DNA of 64,000 nt from Gemmobacter aquarius (GCF_003060865.1 NZ_CP028918.1:442001-506000), one strand, 5' to 3'; counted from the stretch's first letter, positions 37,125 to 45,591 are shown. Notes: generated by a model not told the origin, from the letters alone. A program made the numbers and translations.

Positions 37125-38624
37125 ATGTTCGAAAGCCTGTCAGAACGCCTTGGTGGCGTATTCGACCGTCTGACCAAGGCGGGCGCGCTGACCGAGGCCG
37201 ATGTCGTCACCGCGCTGCGCGAGGTGCGGACGGCGCTTTTGGAAGCCGACGTTTCGCTGCCTGTCGCGCGCGATTTCATCAAGCGGGTGCAGGACAAGGC
37301 GACGGGCGCTGCGGTCACCAAATCGGTCACGCCGGGGCAGATGGTCGTAAAGATCGTGCATGACGAGCTGATCCGCGTGCTGGCTGGCGATGGCGAGCCG
37401 GATGCGCTGAAGATCGACAACCCGCCTGCGACGATCCTGATGGTCGGTTTGCAGGGGTCGGGCAAGACAACCACCACGGCCAAACTGGCCAAGCGGTTGA
37501 AGGACCGGGGCGGCAAGCGGGTGCTTCTGGCTTCGCTCGACACCAACCGTCCGGCAGCGATGGAGCAGTTGGCGATCCTCGGCGCGCAGATCGGGGTGGA
37601 CAGCCTGCCCATCGTCAAGGGCGAGACGGCGGTACAGATCGCCAAGCGGGCCAAGACCCAAGCCAGCCTTGGCGGCTATGATGTACTTTTCCTCGATACC
37701 GCGGGCCGGTTGCATATCGACGAAGTGCTGATGGACGAGGTGCAGGCGGTGCGCGACATCGCCGCCCCGCGCGAGACGCTGCTGGTCGTCGACGGTCTGA
37801 CGGGTCAGGACGCGGTGAACGTGGCCGCCGAATTCGACGGCAAGGTGGGCATCACCGGCGTCGTGCTGACGCGGATGGATGGCGACGGGCGCGGCGGTGC
37901 GGCGCTGTCGATGCGGGCGGTGACCGGCAAGCCGATCCGCTTTGTCGGTCTGGGCGAGAAGATGGACGCGCTCGAGACATTCGAGGCCGAGCGGGTCGCG
38001 GGGCGTATCCTCGGCATGGGCGACATCGTCGCGCTTGTCGAAAAGGCGCAAGAGACGTTCGAGGCCGAGCAGGCCGAGCGCATGGCCAAGCGCTTTGCCA
38101 AGGGTCTGTTCAATATGAACGATCTGAAGATGCAGCTCGAGCAGATGATCAAGATGGGGGGCATGCAGGGGTTGATGGGCATGTTGCCCGGCATGGGCAA
38201 GATGCAGGCCGCCGCTGCGGAAGCGGGCATCGACGACAAGATGCTGAAACGGCAGATCGCGCTGATCCAGTCGATGACCAAGCGCGAACGTGCGAACCCT
38301 GACCTGTTGCAGGCGTCCCGCAAGAAGCGGATCGCGGCAGGGGCCGGAATGGACGTGTCGGACCTGAACCGCCTGCTCAAGCAGCACAAGCAGATGGCCG
38401 ACATGATGAAGAAGATGGGCAAGGGGGGCATGATGAAACAGGCCCTCAAGCAGATGATGGGCAAGGGCGGCTTGCCCGACCCGTCGAAGATGTCGCCCGA
38501 GCAGTTGGAAGAGGCCGCACGCGGCATGAAGCAGAGCATGGGCCAAGGCGGCGGTTTCCCCGGAATGCCGCGCCAGGGGCTTTCGCTGCCGCCGAGCCTG
38601 TCGGGGCTGATGAAGAAGAAATGA
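37125..38624 (+). CDS. ffh: Signal recognition particle protein Ffh
   Basis: GTPase subunit of the signal recognition particle, which binds signal peptides and 4.5S RNA and delivers ribosomes to FtsY. The 499-residue protein has the N domain, the G domain with GLQGSGKT (108-115), DTAGRLHID and TRMDGDGRGG, and the Met-rich M domain (MGGMQGLMGMLPGMGKM). Start MFESLSERLG has GGAGG eight bases upstream. It leads a coupled unit, overlapping the GNAT gene by 4 bases. Confidence 0.97.
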   Translation: MFESLSERLGGVFDRLTKAGALTEADVVTALREVRTALLEADVSLPVARDFIKRVQDKATGAAVTKSVTPGQMVVKIVHDELIRVLAGDGEPDALKIDNPPATILMVGLQGSGKTTTTAKLAKRLKDRGGKRVLLASLDTNRPAAMEQLAILGAQIGVDSLPIVKGETAVQIAKRAKTQASLGGYDVLFLDTAGRLHIDEVLMDEVQAVRDIAAPRETLLVVDGLTGQDAVNVAAEFDGKVGITGVVLTRMDGDGRGGAALSMRAVTGKPIRFVGLGEKMDALETFEAERVAGRILGMGDIVALVEKAQETFEAEQAERMAKRFAKGLFNMNDLKMQLEQMIKMGGMQGLMGMLPGMGKMQAAAAEAGIDDKMLKRQIALIQSMTKRERANPDLLQASRKKRIAAGAGMDVSDLNRLLKQHKQMADMMKKMGKGGMMKQALKQMMGKGGLPDPSKMSPEQLEEAARGMKQSMGQGGGFPGMPRQGLSLPPSLSGLMKKK

Positions 38625-39154
38625 TCTCGCTTTCGGGTGTTCCTGTGGTGACGACCGAACGTCTGGTGCTGCGTGCGCCGGAGGCGGAAGACTGGCCGGC
38701 GTTCGATGCCATGCTGGCATCGGAGCGGGGGCAGTTCATCCGGACGGGCGATTATGACCTGTCGAACACATGGCGCGGGTTCTGCCATCTGATCGGCCAT
38801 TGGGTGGCACGCGGCTTTGGCATGTTCGTGTTCCATGCCAAGGGCGATGCGACGCCGCTTGGCATGACCGGCCCGTGGTTTCCCGAGACATGGCCCGAGC
38901 GCGAAATCGGCTGGTCGGTCTGGAACCCTGCCGCCGAGGGCAAGGGGCTGGCCTTCGAGGCGGCGGTAGCGGCGCGTGACTATGCGTATCGCACACTCGG
39001 CTGGACCACGGCTGTCTCTTATGTGGCCGAGGGCAATGCCCGCTCGCGGGCGTTGGCTTTGCGGTTGGGTGCCGTGGTCGATCCCGGGGCGCAGTCGATC
39101 GGCGTGCCGCCCTGTCTTGTGTTTCGCCATCCGGCGTCGGAGGTATTGCGATGA
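38621..39154 (+). CDS. GNAT-family N-acetyltransferase
   Basis: RimJ/RimL-like acetyltransferase of 177 residues, using acetyl-CoA on an unknown amine. Seen: the N-terminal strand TERLVLRAPEAEDWPAF, the core EIGWSVWNPAAEGKGLAFEA (acetyl-CoA loop with G-x-G-x-A variation) and the C-terminal NARSRALALRLGA. It overlaps ffh and the chorismate mutase gene by 4 bases each (ATGA), so it is embedded in this conserved cluster. Confidence 0.9.
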   Translation: MISLSGVPVVTTERLVLRAPEAEDWPAFDAMLASERGQFIRTGDYDLSNTWRGFCHLIGHWVARGFGMFVFHAKGDATPLGMTGPWFPETWPEREIGWSVWNPAAEGKGLAFEAAVAARDYAYRTLGWTTAVSYVAEGNARSRALALRLGAVVDPGAQSIGVPPCLVFRHPASEVLR

Positions 39155-39459
39155 CTGACCCATTGACCGACGCCACGCAGCGCGCAGCCGAACTGTTGCG
39201 CGACCACCGCGACAGCATCGACCGGCTGGATGCGATCCTTGTCTATACGCTTGCCGAGCGTTTCAAGCGCACGCAGGCGGTCGGGCGGCTGAAGGCAGAA
39301 CATGCCCTGCCCCCCAGCGACCCCGCGCGCGAGGAACGCCAGATCGCGCGGCTGGAACGGCTGGCGGCGGAAGCCGACCTCGACGCTGAATTCGCCAAGA
39401 AATTCCTGACCTTCATCATCGGCGAAGTCATCAGGCATCACGAGAAACTGCAGAAATGA
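39151..39459 (+). CDS. Chorismate mutase (AroQ class)
   Basis: All-helical chorismate mutase of 102 residues, converting chorismate to prephenate for phenylalanine and tyrosine. Seen: RDSIDRLDAILVYTLAERF (first helix with active-site Arg), VGRLKAEHALPP with the conserved Lys, DPAREERQIARL, and the C-terminal helix. Stand-alone monofunctional form, no fused prephenate dehydratase. Coupled to the GNAT gene by ATGA, then an 86-base gap with a hairpin before rpsP. Confidence 0.92.
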   Translation: MTDPLTDATQRAAELLRDHRDSIDRLDAILVYTLAERFKRTQAVGRLKAEHALPPSDPAREERQIARLERLAAEADLDAEFAKKFLTFIIGEVIRHHEKLQK

Positions 39460-39465
39460 CCCGAA

Positions 39466-39486
39466 GGTGCGCGGCGACCGCGCACC
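39466..39486. repeat. Family C hairpin between chorismate mutase and rpsP
   Basis: GGTGCGCGG and CCGCGCACC form a perfect nine-base stem with loop CGA, seven bases after the chorismate mutase stop. A related pair occurs at 55103-55152. It could attenuate or process the transcript so that rpsP is expressed independently. Confidence 0.65.
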
Positions 39487-39545
39487 CTACGGAAAAACCC
39501 CAAGCCGCAGGGATGCGGCCCAAGTAAACCCAAGGAGACTATATC

Positions 39546-39899
39546 ATGGCAATGAAAATCCGTCTGGCCCGTGGCGGCAGCAAGAAGCGCCCGTTCTATT
39601 CGATCGTCGCTTCCGACAGCCGCATGCCGCGCGATGGCCGCTTCCTCGAGAAGCTGGGCACCTACAACCCGCTGCTCGCCAAGGATGACGAGAACCGTAT
39701 CAAGATGGACCTCGACCGGATCAAGCATTGGCTGGGTCAGGGCGCGCAGCCGACCGACCGTGTGAGCCGTATGCTCGAAGCGGCCGGCGTGGTGGAAAAG
39801 AAGGTCCGCGCGAACCCGAAAGCCGCCGTTCCGGGCAAGATGATGACCGAGCGTGCCGCCAAAAAGGCCGCCCGTGCTGCCGCTCCGGCGGAAGAGTGA
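39546..39899 (+). CDS. rpsP: 30S ribosomal protein S16
   Basis: Small-subunit protein of 117 residues. The family core is complete: [20 protein letters not shown], then [20 protein letters not shown] and [17 protein letters not shown]. The basic Ala-rich tail ([15 protein letters not shown]) is the usual alphaproteobacterial extension. AAGGAGA lies seven bases upstream of the ATG. Followed by rimM and trmD as in most bacteria. Confidence 0.98.
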   Translation: MAMKIRLARGGSKKRPFYSIVASDSRMPRDGRFLEKLGTYNPLLAKDDENRIKMDLDRIKHWLGQGAQPTDRVSRMLEAAGVVEKKVRANPKAAVPGKMMTERAAKKAARAAAPAEE

Positions 39900-39948
39900 C
39901 CGGCGGGCGGGGGGCTTTTGTCCCCCGCCATTTTACAAGGGGGACCCC

Positions 39949-40458
39949 ATGACACCTGACCGCATCTGCGTCGGCGCCATCGCCGGGTCTTTCGGCGTCT
40001 CGGGCGAGGTGCGGCTGAAAAGCTTTTGCGCCGCGCCCGAGGATGTTGCCGCATACGGGCCGCTCTGGACCGAGGACGGGTCGCGGTCGTTTACGGTGAA
40101 GCTGACCCGCGCTTCGGTATCGGGCGGTCTGGGCGCGCGGCTTTCTGGCGTGGCGACCAAGGAACAGGCGGATGCGCTGAAGGGGACAAGCCTTTATGCC
40201 GACCGCGACCGGCTGCCATCGCTGCCGGATGACGAATTCTACCATGCCGACCTGATCGGGCTTGCGGTGCAGGATACCGGCGGCGCGGTGATCGGGACGG
40301 TGCAGGCGGTGCACAACCACGGGGCGGGCGATCTGCTCGAGGTGATGGGGCCGGGGATGAAGACGGCCCTGCTGCTGCCATTCACGCAGGCCTTGGTGCC
40401 GACCGTCGACATCAAGGCCGGAAAGATCGTGGCCGACATTCCCGAAGGTCTGGAATGA
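39949..40458 (+). CDS. rimM: Ribosome maturation factor RimM
   Basis: Assembly factor for the 30S head that binds S19. The 169-residue protein has the RimM N-domain ([22 protein letters not shown]) and a PRC-barrel ([15 protein letters not shown], then [12 protein letters not shown] and the [10 protein letters not shown] strand). Start MTPDRIC follows AAGGGGGA. Its stop overlaps the trmD start by 4 bases. Confidence 0.96.
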   Translation: MTPDRICVGAIAGSFGVSGEVRLKSFCAAPEDVAAYGPLWTEDGSRSFTVKLTRASVSGGLGARLSGVATKEQADALKGTSLYADRDRLPSLPDDEFYHADLIGLAVQDTGGAVIGTVQAVHNHGAGDLLEVMGPGMKTALLLPFTQALVPTVDIKAGKIVADIPEGLE

Positions 40459-41264
40459 GCGTCGACGACGACCTGCCGCCGCCGCGGGCCTTGCGCTCGC
40501 ACGGGCGGATCGGCGTTTCGACGAGCTTGAAGCCGCGTGACCTGATGGAGGAGCCGCTGGTTGCCAAGGGGGCGTGGCGGGCGAAGATCATCACGCTTTT
40601 CCCCGATGCCTTTCCCGGCACGCTGGGGCTTTCGCTGACCGGCAAGGCGCTGGACATGGGGCTTTGGGCGCTGGATGCGCTCGATTTGCGGACATTCGGG
40701 ATCGGCAAGCATCGCAATGTCGATGACACCCCTGCAGGCGGCGGTGCGGGCATGGTGCTTCGGGCCGATGTGGTCGATGCGGCGCTGCGGCAGGCGGCCA
40801 TCGGCGCGCCGATGGATCGGGCGCGCTGGCCGGTCGTCTATCTTTCCCCGCGCGGCAAGCCGTTCGATCAGGCCATGGCACGCGACTGGTCGGCGGCCGA
40901 GGGGATGACGCTGCTGTGCGGGCGGTTCGAAGGCGTGGACCAGCGGGTGCTGGACCATTGGGACGTGCAAGAGGTGAGCCTGGGTGATTTCGTGCTGACT
41001 GGCGGCGAGATCGCGGCGCAGGCGATGATCGACGCCACGGTGCGGCTTATTCCCGGCGTGCTGGGCAACCATGCCTCGACCGAGGAAGAGAGTTTTTCGG
41101 ACGGATTGCTGGAACACCCGCAATTCACCCGCCCCGCCGAATGGGAAGGGCGCGAGATTCCGCCCGTGCTGATGTCGGGCAACCATGGCGAGATTGCCAG
41201 GTGGCGCAAGGCCGAGGCGTTGAAGCTGACCGAGGCGCGCAGGCCGGACCTTTTGGCGAAATAG
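40455..41264 (+). CDS. trmD: tRNA (guanine-N1)-methyltransferase TrmD
   Basis: SPOUT methyltransferase that makes m1G37 in tRNAs and prevents +1 frameshifting. The 269-residue protein has the standard core from [15 protein letters not shown]; about 40 extra N-terminal residues ([20 protein letters not shown]) precede it, as in relatives from this group. Seen: [10 protein letters not shown], the trefoil-knot AdoMet site [12 protein letters not shown] and the catalytic-region [10 protein letters not shown]. Coupled to rimM. Confidence 0.96.
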   Translation: MSVDDDLPPPRALRSHGRIGVSTSLKPRDLMEEPLVAKGAWRAKIITLFPDAFPGTLGLSLTGKALDMGLWALDALDLRTFGIGKHRNVDDTPAGGGAGMVLRADVVDAALRQAAIGAPMDRARWPVVYLSPRGKPFDQAMARDWSAAEGMTLLCGRFEGVDQRVLDHWDVQEVSLGDFVLTGGEIAAQAMIDATVRLIPGVLGNHASTEEESFSDGLLEHPQFTRPAEWEGREIPPVLMSGNHGEIARWRKAEALKLTEARRPDLLAK

Positions 41265-41273
41265 GTCCGGCTG

Positions 41274-41326
41274 CTTTCACATTCGTCCAAATATCCCACG
41301 GGGGTCCGGGGGTGTGAAACCCCGGC
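41274..41326 (-). repeat. Family A half-element between trmD and rplS
   Basis: On the plus strand: TTTCACATTCGTCCAAATATCCCACG..., followed by a GGGGTCC and GGGGTGTGAAACCCC hairpin. It is the inverted orientation with respect to the flanking genes, which both read rightward. It lies upstream of the rplS promoter. The rest of the 325-base gap shows only that promoter. Confidence 0.65.
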
Positions 41327-41355
41327 CTTGGCTACAAGGACACCGCTGGCACGGC

Positions 41356-41384
41356 TTGACCCACCCTGCGATCCCGCCTATACG
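41356..41384 (+). promoter_or_regulatory. Predicted sigma-70 promoter of rplS-rpmE
   Basis: TTGACC, 17-base spacer, TATACG. Both boxes are close to consensus. Transcription would start about 200 bases before the rplS ATG, leaving a long leader that could carry autogenous control; no known leader motif was recognised. Confidence 0.6.
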
Positions 41385-41589
41385 CCCGCAGTCCGGGGCG
41401 GTTTCGTCATCCGGACCCGATTCCCTTTGTTCTCTGCTTCCTTCGGCAGGTTCAAGGACTGGGAGGCGGCACCGAAAGAAGCAGGCCTTATCTCCGGCGG
41501 GCGCGGATGCGGACCCGATCAAGGACCGGAAGCTCTGGGGCGGCATCACATGCCACGGGACAACCCGTGCAAGTTGGAAAGGAATGCGC

Positions 41590-41964
41590 ATGAACCTTAT
41601 CGCGCAGATCGAGGCCGAGCAGATCGCCGCCCTCGGCAAGACCATCCCGGATTTCAAGGCCGGCGACACCGTTCGCGTCGGCTACAAAGTGACCGAAGGC
41701 ACGCGTTCGCGCGTGCAGGCTTACGAAGGCGTCGTGATCGGCCGCAAGGGCGGCATGACCATCTCGGCCTCGTTCACGGTCCGCAAGATTTCGTTCGGCG
41801 AAGGCGTGGAACGCGTGTTCCCGCTCTACTCGACCAACATCGACTCGATCGAGGTCGTGCGTCGCGGCCGCGTCCGTCGCGCCAAGCTGTATTACCTGCG
41901 CACCCGTCGTGGCAAATCGGCCCGTATCGCCGAAGTCACGAACTACAAAGAAAAAGCCGAGTGA
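41590..41964 (+). CDS. rplS: 50S ribosomal protein L19
   Basis: Large-subunit protein of 124 residues at the interface with 16S RNA. Start [20 protein letters not shown] is the family N-terminus (an ATG two codons earlier is possible). Core: [68 protein letters not shown] is upstream. rpmE follows after 11 bases, forming a two-gene unit. Confidence 0.98.
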   Translation: MNLIAQIEAEQIAALGKTIPDFKAGDTVRVGYKVTEGTRSRVQAYEGVVIGRKGGMTISASFTVRKISFGEGVERVFPLYSTNIDSIEVVRRGRVRRAKLYYLRTRRGKSARIAEVTNYKEKAE

Positions 41965-41975
41965 GGGTTGGACAG

Positions 41976-42197
41976 ATGAAAAACGGAATTCACCCCGAAT
42001 ATCACGTCATCAACATCAAGATGACCGATGGCACCGTGTTCCAGACCAAATCGACCTGGGGCAAAGAGGGCGACCAGATGGCGCTCGACATCGACCCGCT
42101 GGCACACCCCGCCTGGACCGGACAATCGGCCAAGCTGATGGACACCGGCGGCCGCGTGTCGAAGTTCAAGAACAAATACGCCGGTCTGGGTTTCTGA
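41976..42197 (+). CDS. rpmE: 50S ribosomal protein L31
   Basis: A 73-residue L31 with the alphaproteobacterial core [36 protein letters not shown] and [15 protein letters not shown]. It has none of the Cys residues that bind zinc in E. coli RpmE, so it is the zinc-independent form. Eleven bases after rplS, in the same transcript. Confidence 0.96.
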   Translation: MKNGIHPEYHVINIKMTDGTVFQTKSTWGKEGDQMALDIDPLAHPAWTGQSAKLMDTGGRVSKFKNKYAGLGF

Positions 42198-42265
42198 TCC
42201 ACGACCACCGCGAGACAGGAAAGGGCGTGCCGCAGGGCGCGCCCTTTTCCTTTTCGGCTGTGGAA

Positions 42266-42403
42266 GCGAAGTTTGACGCAAACTTCGCGGCGGAATTTGA
42301 CGCAAATTCCGGGTTGCTCGGGTGGATGTGTCGCGCATCGCCGGCAAAGGGCGCTTGCGGAGTTTGCGTCAAACTCCGGCGCGTTTTCTGCGTCAGAAAA
42401 CGC
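42266..42403. repeat. Cluster of four family B palindromes between rpmE and mipZ
   Basis: Four inverted repeats in 138 bases: 42266-42288 (arms GCGAAGTTT, centre GACGC), 42291-42311 (CGGAATTT, centre GACGC), 42358-42378 (CGGAGTTT, centre GCGTC) and 42381-42403 (GCGTTTTCTG, centre CGT). The first two and the third have reverse-complementary centres. The 310-base gap holds no gene. The first palindrome, after a T-rich CCTTTTCCTTTTC stretch, may help end the rplS-rpmE transcript. Confidence 0.8.
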
Positions 42404-42507
42404 GAGGTCGAGGCAACGCTGCGGGAAAATCGGGCTGCCCCCCTTTCCCTTTTGCGCGGGTCTTGCCAGAACGGCGGTAACGCTGCCGCGTGGGGGAAGT
42501 TCTGGTC

Positions 42508-43317
42508 ATGGCGCATATCATCGTCGTCGGTAACGAAAAGGGCGGGTCGGGTAAGTCGACCACCTGCATGCATGTGGCCACGGCGCTGGTGCGGCTGGGG
42601 TTTCGCGTGGGCGCGCTTGACCTCGACCTGCGGCAAAAGACGTTCGGGCGCTATGTCGAGAACCGGCGCGCCTATCTGGACAGGATGACCCTGACCCTGC
42701 CGACGCCGGATTACCGCGAGTTGCCCGAGGTGGCGGCAGACGGCTTGCAGCCCGGCGAGAATGCCTTTGACGCGCGGCTGTCGGCGGCGATTGCCGAGTT
42801 GGAGCCGGTTTCGGATTTCATCATCATCGACTGCCCCGGGTCGCATACGCGACTGTCACAGGTGGCGCATTCGCTGGCCGACACGCTGGTGACGCCGATG
42901 AACGACAGTTTCGTCGATTTCGACCTGCTCGCGCGGATCGACCCCGAGACCAACCGGGTAAAGGGGCCTTCGATCTATTCCGAAATGGTCTGGAACGCGC
43001 GGCAATTGCGGGCGCAGGCGGGGCTGAAGCCTATCGACTGGATCGTCGTCCGTAACCGTCTGGGCGCGCAGCAGATGCACAACAAGAAGAAGGTGGGTGC
43101 CGCGCTTGAGGAACTGGCCAAGCGGATCGGCTTTCGCGTGGCGCCCGGTTTTTCCGAGCGGGTGATATTCCGCGAGCTGTTCCCGCGCGGGCTGACGCTT
43201 TTGGACCTGCGCGAGACGGGGGTAGACCAGCTGAACCTTTCCAATATCGCAGCACGCCAAGAGGTGCGCGATCTGGTGACCGAACTCAGGCTTCCGGGGG
43301 TGCGGGCCGAGTTCTGA
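42508..43317 (+). CDS. mipZ: Division plane positioning ATPase MipZ
   Basis: ParA-like ATPase of 269 residues that forms a gradient from the ParB-bound poles and blocks FtsZ assembly, setting the division site in alphaproteobacteria. The deviant Walker A GNEKGGSGKST is at 8-18, with the ALDLDLRQKTFGRYVENR segment diagnostic of MipZ and IIIDCPGSHTRLSQ as Walker B. Start MAHIIVVG is chosen over an upstream GTG. Its last 32 bases overlap a possible small convergent gene. Confidence 0.95.
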   Translation: MAHIIVVGNEKGGSGKSTTCMHVATALVRLGFRVGALDLDLRQKTFGRYVENRRAYLDRMTLTLPTPDYRELPEVAADGLQPGENAFDARLSAAIAELEPVSDFIIIDCPGSHTRLSQVAHSLADTLVTPMNDSFVDFDLLARIDPETNRVKGPSIYSEMVWNARQLRAQAGLKPIDWIVVRNRLGAQQMHNKKKVGAALEELAKRIGFRVAPGFSERVIFRELFPRGLTLLDLRETGVDQLNLSNIAARQEVRDLVTELRLPGVRAEF

Positions 43318-43453
43318 ACGGGCCTGACTGGGCTGCGCGCAGTCCTTCGCGGGTGCCGAGCCGTTGCAGGCGCTGGTCGAAATGCGGATCGACCTGTTCG
43401 CGCTTGTGCCGGAACAGTGCCAGTTGCGCGAGGCGTTTGAGATCGAGTTTCAT
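43286..43453 (-). CDS. Possible small basic protein convergent with mipZ
   Basis: A 55-residue ORF, MKLDLKRLAQLALFRHKREQ and onward, rich in Arg, Gln and Leu with an amphipathic helical pattern (FDQRLQRLG). GGGAGCG lies upstream. It overlaps the mipZ 3' end by 32 bases. I recognise no family; the case rests on sensible composition, start and position in an otherwise empty gap. It may be spurious. Confidence 0.4.
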   Translation of the reverse strand: MKLDLKRLAQLALFRHKREQVDPHFDQRLQRLGTREGLRAAQSGPFRTRPAPPEA

Positions 43454-43630
43454 CCAGCGTCGCTCCCGCCGACTATGGTTCCGCAGGGCAGTTTTGCCGG
43501 AAAGGGCGGCGTGATTGCGGCGCAATGGCGGTCATTCTGCGTGGGCTTGTGTTAAATCGTGTCGGGTTCTGGCGGTTGCGGGGGCATGTGGCGCTGTGGC
43601 AGCGTTGCGCGATGAAGGGGAGGGGGAGAT

Positions 43631-45136
43631 ATGGCGAACCTGGTGTTCGACCGGCTGTTCGCGCCGCTACGCGGGCGGCAGGGGGCGGTTCTGCTGTTGG
43701 CGGACGGGCGCGAGGTTTCGGGCGATGCGCTTTACCGGATGATCGCGCGGCAGGCCAATGCGCTGGCCGGTCTGGGTGTCGTCAAGGGCGACCGGATCGC
43801 GGTTCAGGTGGCCAAATCGCCCGAGGCGCTGGCGCTGTATGGCGCGGCGGTGGCTTTGGGGGCGGTGTTCCTGCCGCTGAACACGGCCTATACTGCGGCG
43901 GAAGTGGGCTATTTTCTGGACGACGCGCAGCCGCGGGTGTTCGTGTGTGACGGTGGCAGGGCGCTGGGTCTGGCCGGGGTGGCGGGCCTGCATGGTGCCG
44001 AGGTGCTGACGCTGGACGCGGACGGGTCGGGGACTTTGCGCGATCTGGCCGAGGGGGCGGCCGAGGCGGTTACTTTGGCAGGTTGCGGGGCGGGCGACCT
44101 TGCGGCGTTGCTTTACACGTCAGGCACCACGGGCCGGTCCAAGGGCGCGATGCTGAGCCATGGCAATCTTTTGTCCAACGCCGAGGTGCTGGTTCACGAG
44201 TGGCGGTTCACGCAGAGGGACGTGCTGTTGCATGCCTTGCCGGTCTTTCACACCCACGGGCTGTTCGTCGCGACCAATGTCGCGTTGCTGTCGGGGGCGC
44301 GGATGATCTGGCTGGCCGGGTTCGACGCGGGGCAGGTGATGGCGCATCTGCCTGCCGCGACGGTGCTGATGGGGGTGCCGACCTTTTACACGCGGCTGCT
44401 GGACGATGCGGGGCTGTCGCGCGGGGCGGCGGCGCATATGCGGCTGTTCGTTTCAGGTTCGGCGCCGCTTCTGGCCGAGACCCATATGGAATGGGAGGCG
44501 CGGACCGGGCATCGCATTCTGGAACGCTACGGCATGACCGAGACGAACATGAACACCTCGAACCCCTATGACGGGGAACGGCGGGCGGGGACGGTGGGCT
44601 TGCCGTTGCCGGGGGTGGAGCTGCGGATCATGGCGGATGGCGCCGAGGTATCCGTGGGCGAGGTCGGCGTGATCGAGGTGCGCGGGCCGAACGTGTTCCA
44701 AGGCTATTGGCGGATGCCGGAAAAGACCGCCGAGGAGTTGCGCCCCGATGGCTGGTTCATCACCGGCGATCTGGGGATGCGCGACGGTGAGGGGTATGTC
44801 AGCATCGTCGGGCGGGCGAAGGATCTGGTGATCACGGGGGGCTACAACGTCTATCCCAAAGAGGTGGAATTGCTGCTCGACGCGGTGCCCGGCGTGCTGG
44901 AAAGCGCGGTGATCGGGGTGCCGCATCGCGATTTCGGCGAGGCGGTGTTTGCGGTGCTGGTGGCGCAAAAGGGTGTGGCGCTGGAGGCGGGCGCGGTGCT
45001 GGCTGCGGTGGCGGGCGATCTGGCGCGGTTCAAGCAGCCCAAGGCGGCGGCGGTGGTGGACAGCCTGCCGCGCAATACCATGGGGAAGGTACAGAAGAAT
45101 ATACTGCGCGAGACGTATCGGGGTTGGTTCGGTTGA
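43631..45136 (+). CDS. matB: Malonyl-CoA synthetase (MatB-type acyl-adenylate ligase)
   Basis: ANL-superfamily ligase of 501 residues, joining malonate (or a close dicarboxylate) to CoA with ATP. Seen: P-loop-like YTSGTTGRSKGAMLSHGN, the MatB-type LPVFHTHGLFVATNVALLSG, YGMTETNMNTSNPY, the hinge GRAKDLVITGGYNVYPKEVE and the catalytic Lys region PRNTMGKVQKNILRE. GGGGAGATA precedes the ATG. No malonate decarboxylase or transporter is adjacent. Convergent with arsR, whose frame runs into its antisense strand. Confidence 0.9.
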   Translation: MANLVFDRLFAPLRGRQGAVLLLADGREVSGDALYRMIARQANALAGLGVVKGDRIAVQVAKSPEALALYGAAVALGAVFLPLNTAYTAAEVGYFLDDAQPRVFVCDGGRALGLAGVAGLHGAEVLTLDADGSGTLRDLAEGAAEAVTLAGCGAGDLAALLYTSGTTGRSKGAMLSHGNLLSNAEVLVHEWRFTQRDVLLHALPVFHTHGLFVATNVALLSGARMIWLAGFDAGQVMAHLPAATVLMGVPTFYTRLLDDAGLSRGAAAHMRLFVSGSAPLLAETHMEWEARTGHRILERYGMTETNMNTSNPYDGERRAGTVGLPLPGVELRIMADGAEVSVGEVGVIEVRGPNVFQGYWRMPEKTAEELRPDGWFITGDLGMRDGEGYVSIVGRAKDLVITGGYNVYPKEVELLLDAVPGVLESAVIGVPHRDFGEAVFAVLVAQKGVALEAGAVLAAVAGDLARFKQPKAAAVVDSLPRNTMGKVQKNILRETYRGWFG

Positions 45137-45591
45137 AACGGCCGGGGGGCCTCGGCCCCCGGACCCCCGAGGATATTTGAGCGAGTGTGAAACGGGCGAG
45201 GAAGGCTTTGCCTTTCGCGCTGGTCTAGATATCCCGGGGGGGTGCGGGGGGCTGGCCCCCCGTCGGTTTCCGGGTCGAGCTCGGTTTCGAGAAAACGCTC
45301 GAAGGCGTCGAGGTCGAGCGGGTCGAACTGGCCGAAACCGCGCATCCAGACCGAGGCTGCGCGCAGGGCATCAGGTTCCAGCTTGCACCATTTCACGCGG
45401 CCGCGCTTTTCCTGCGTGATCAGCCCCGCCTCGGCCAGCACGGTCAGGTGTTTCGAGATGGCGGCCAGCGACATGTGGAAAGGTTCGGCGACATCGGTCA
45501 CGGCCATGTCGTCTTCGAGCAGCATCGTCAGGATCGACCGGCGCGTGGGGTCGGCGAGGGCGGCGAATATGGCATCGAGGCTTGGGGGCAT
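44851..45591 (-). CDS. ArsR-family regulator lacking its usual stop, reading through a repeat
   Basis: Winged-helix regulator of the ArsR branch: MPPSLDAIFAALADPTRRSI, then MSLAAISKHLTVLAEAGLIT as recognition region and GRVKWCKLEPDAL. The family domain ends near residue 108 (FERFLETELD), where homologues normally stop. Here no stop occurs; the frame passes through a complete family A element and continues 285 bases antisense to matB, giving 246 codons. The tail has no plausible protein character. A repeat insertion that removed the stop, or an indel in its G-runs, would explain this. Start ATG at 45591; regulated gene unknown. Confidence 0.75.
   Translation of the reverse strand: MPPSLDAIFAALADPTRRSILTMLLEDDMAVTDVAEPFHMSLAAISKHLTVLAEAGLITQEKRGRVKWCKLEPDALRAASVWMRGFGQFDPLDLDAFERFLETELDPETDGGPAPRTPPGYLDQRERQSLPRPFHTRSNILGGPGAEAPRPFQPNQPRYVSRSIFFCTFPMVLRGRLSTTAAALGCLNRARSPATAASTAPASSATPFCATSTANTASPKSRCGTPITALSSTPGTASSSNSTSLG
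45141..45264. repeat. Complete family A element between matB and arsR
   Basis: Left: hairpin GGGGGGCCTCGGCCCCCGG, then CCCCCGAGGATATTTGAGC and GAGTGTGAAA. Right, inverted: CGCTGGTCTAGATATCCCGG and a hairpin GGGGGGCTGGCCCCCC. The best example of the full facing-pair structure. The arsR coding frame continues through it. Confidence 0.85.
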
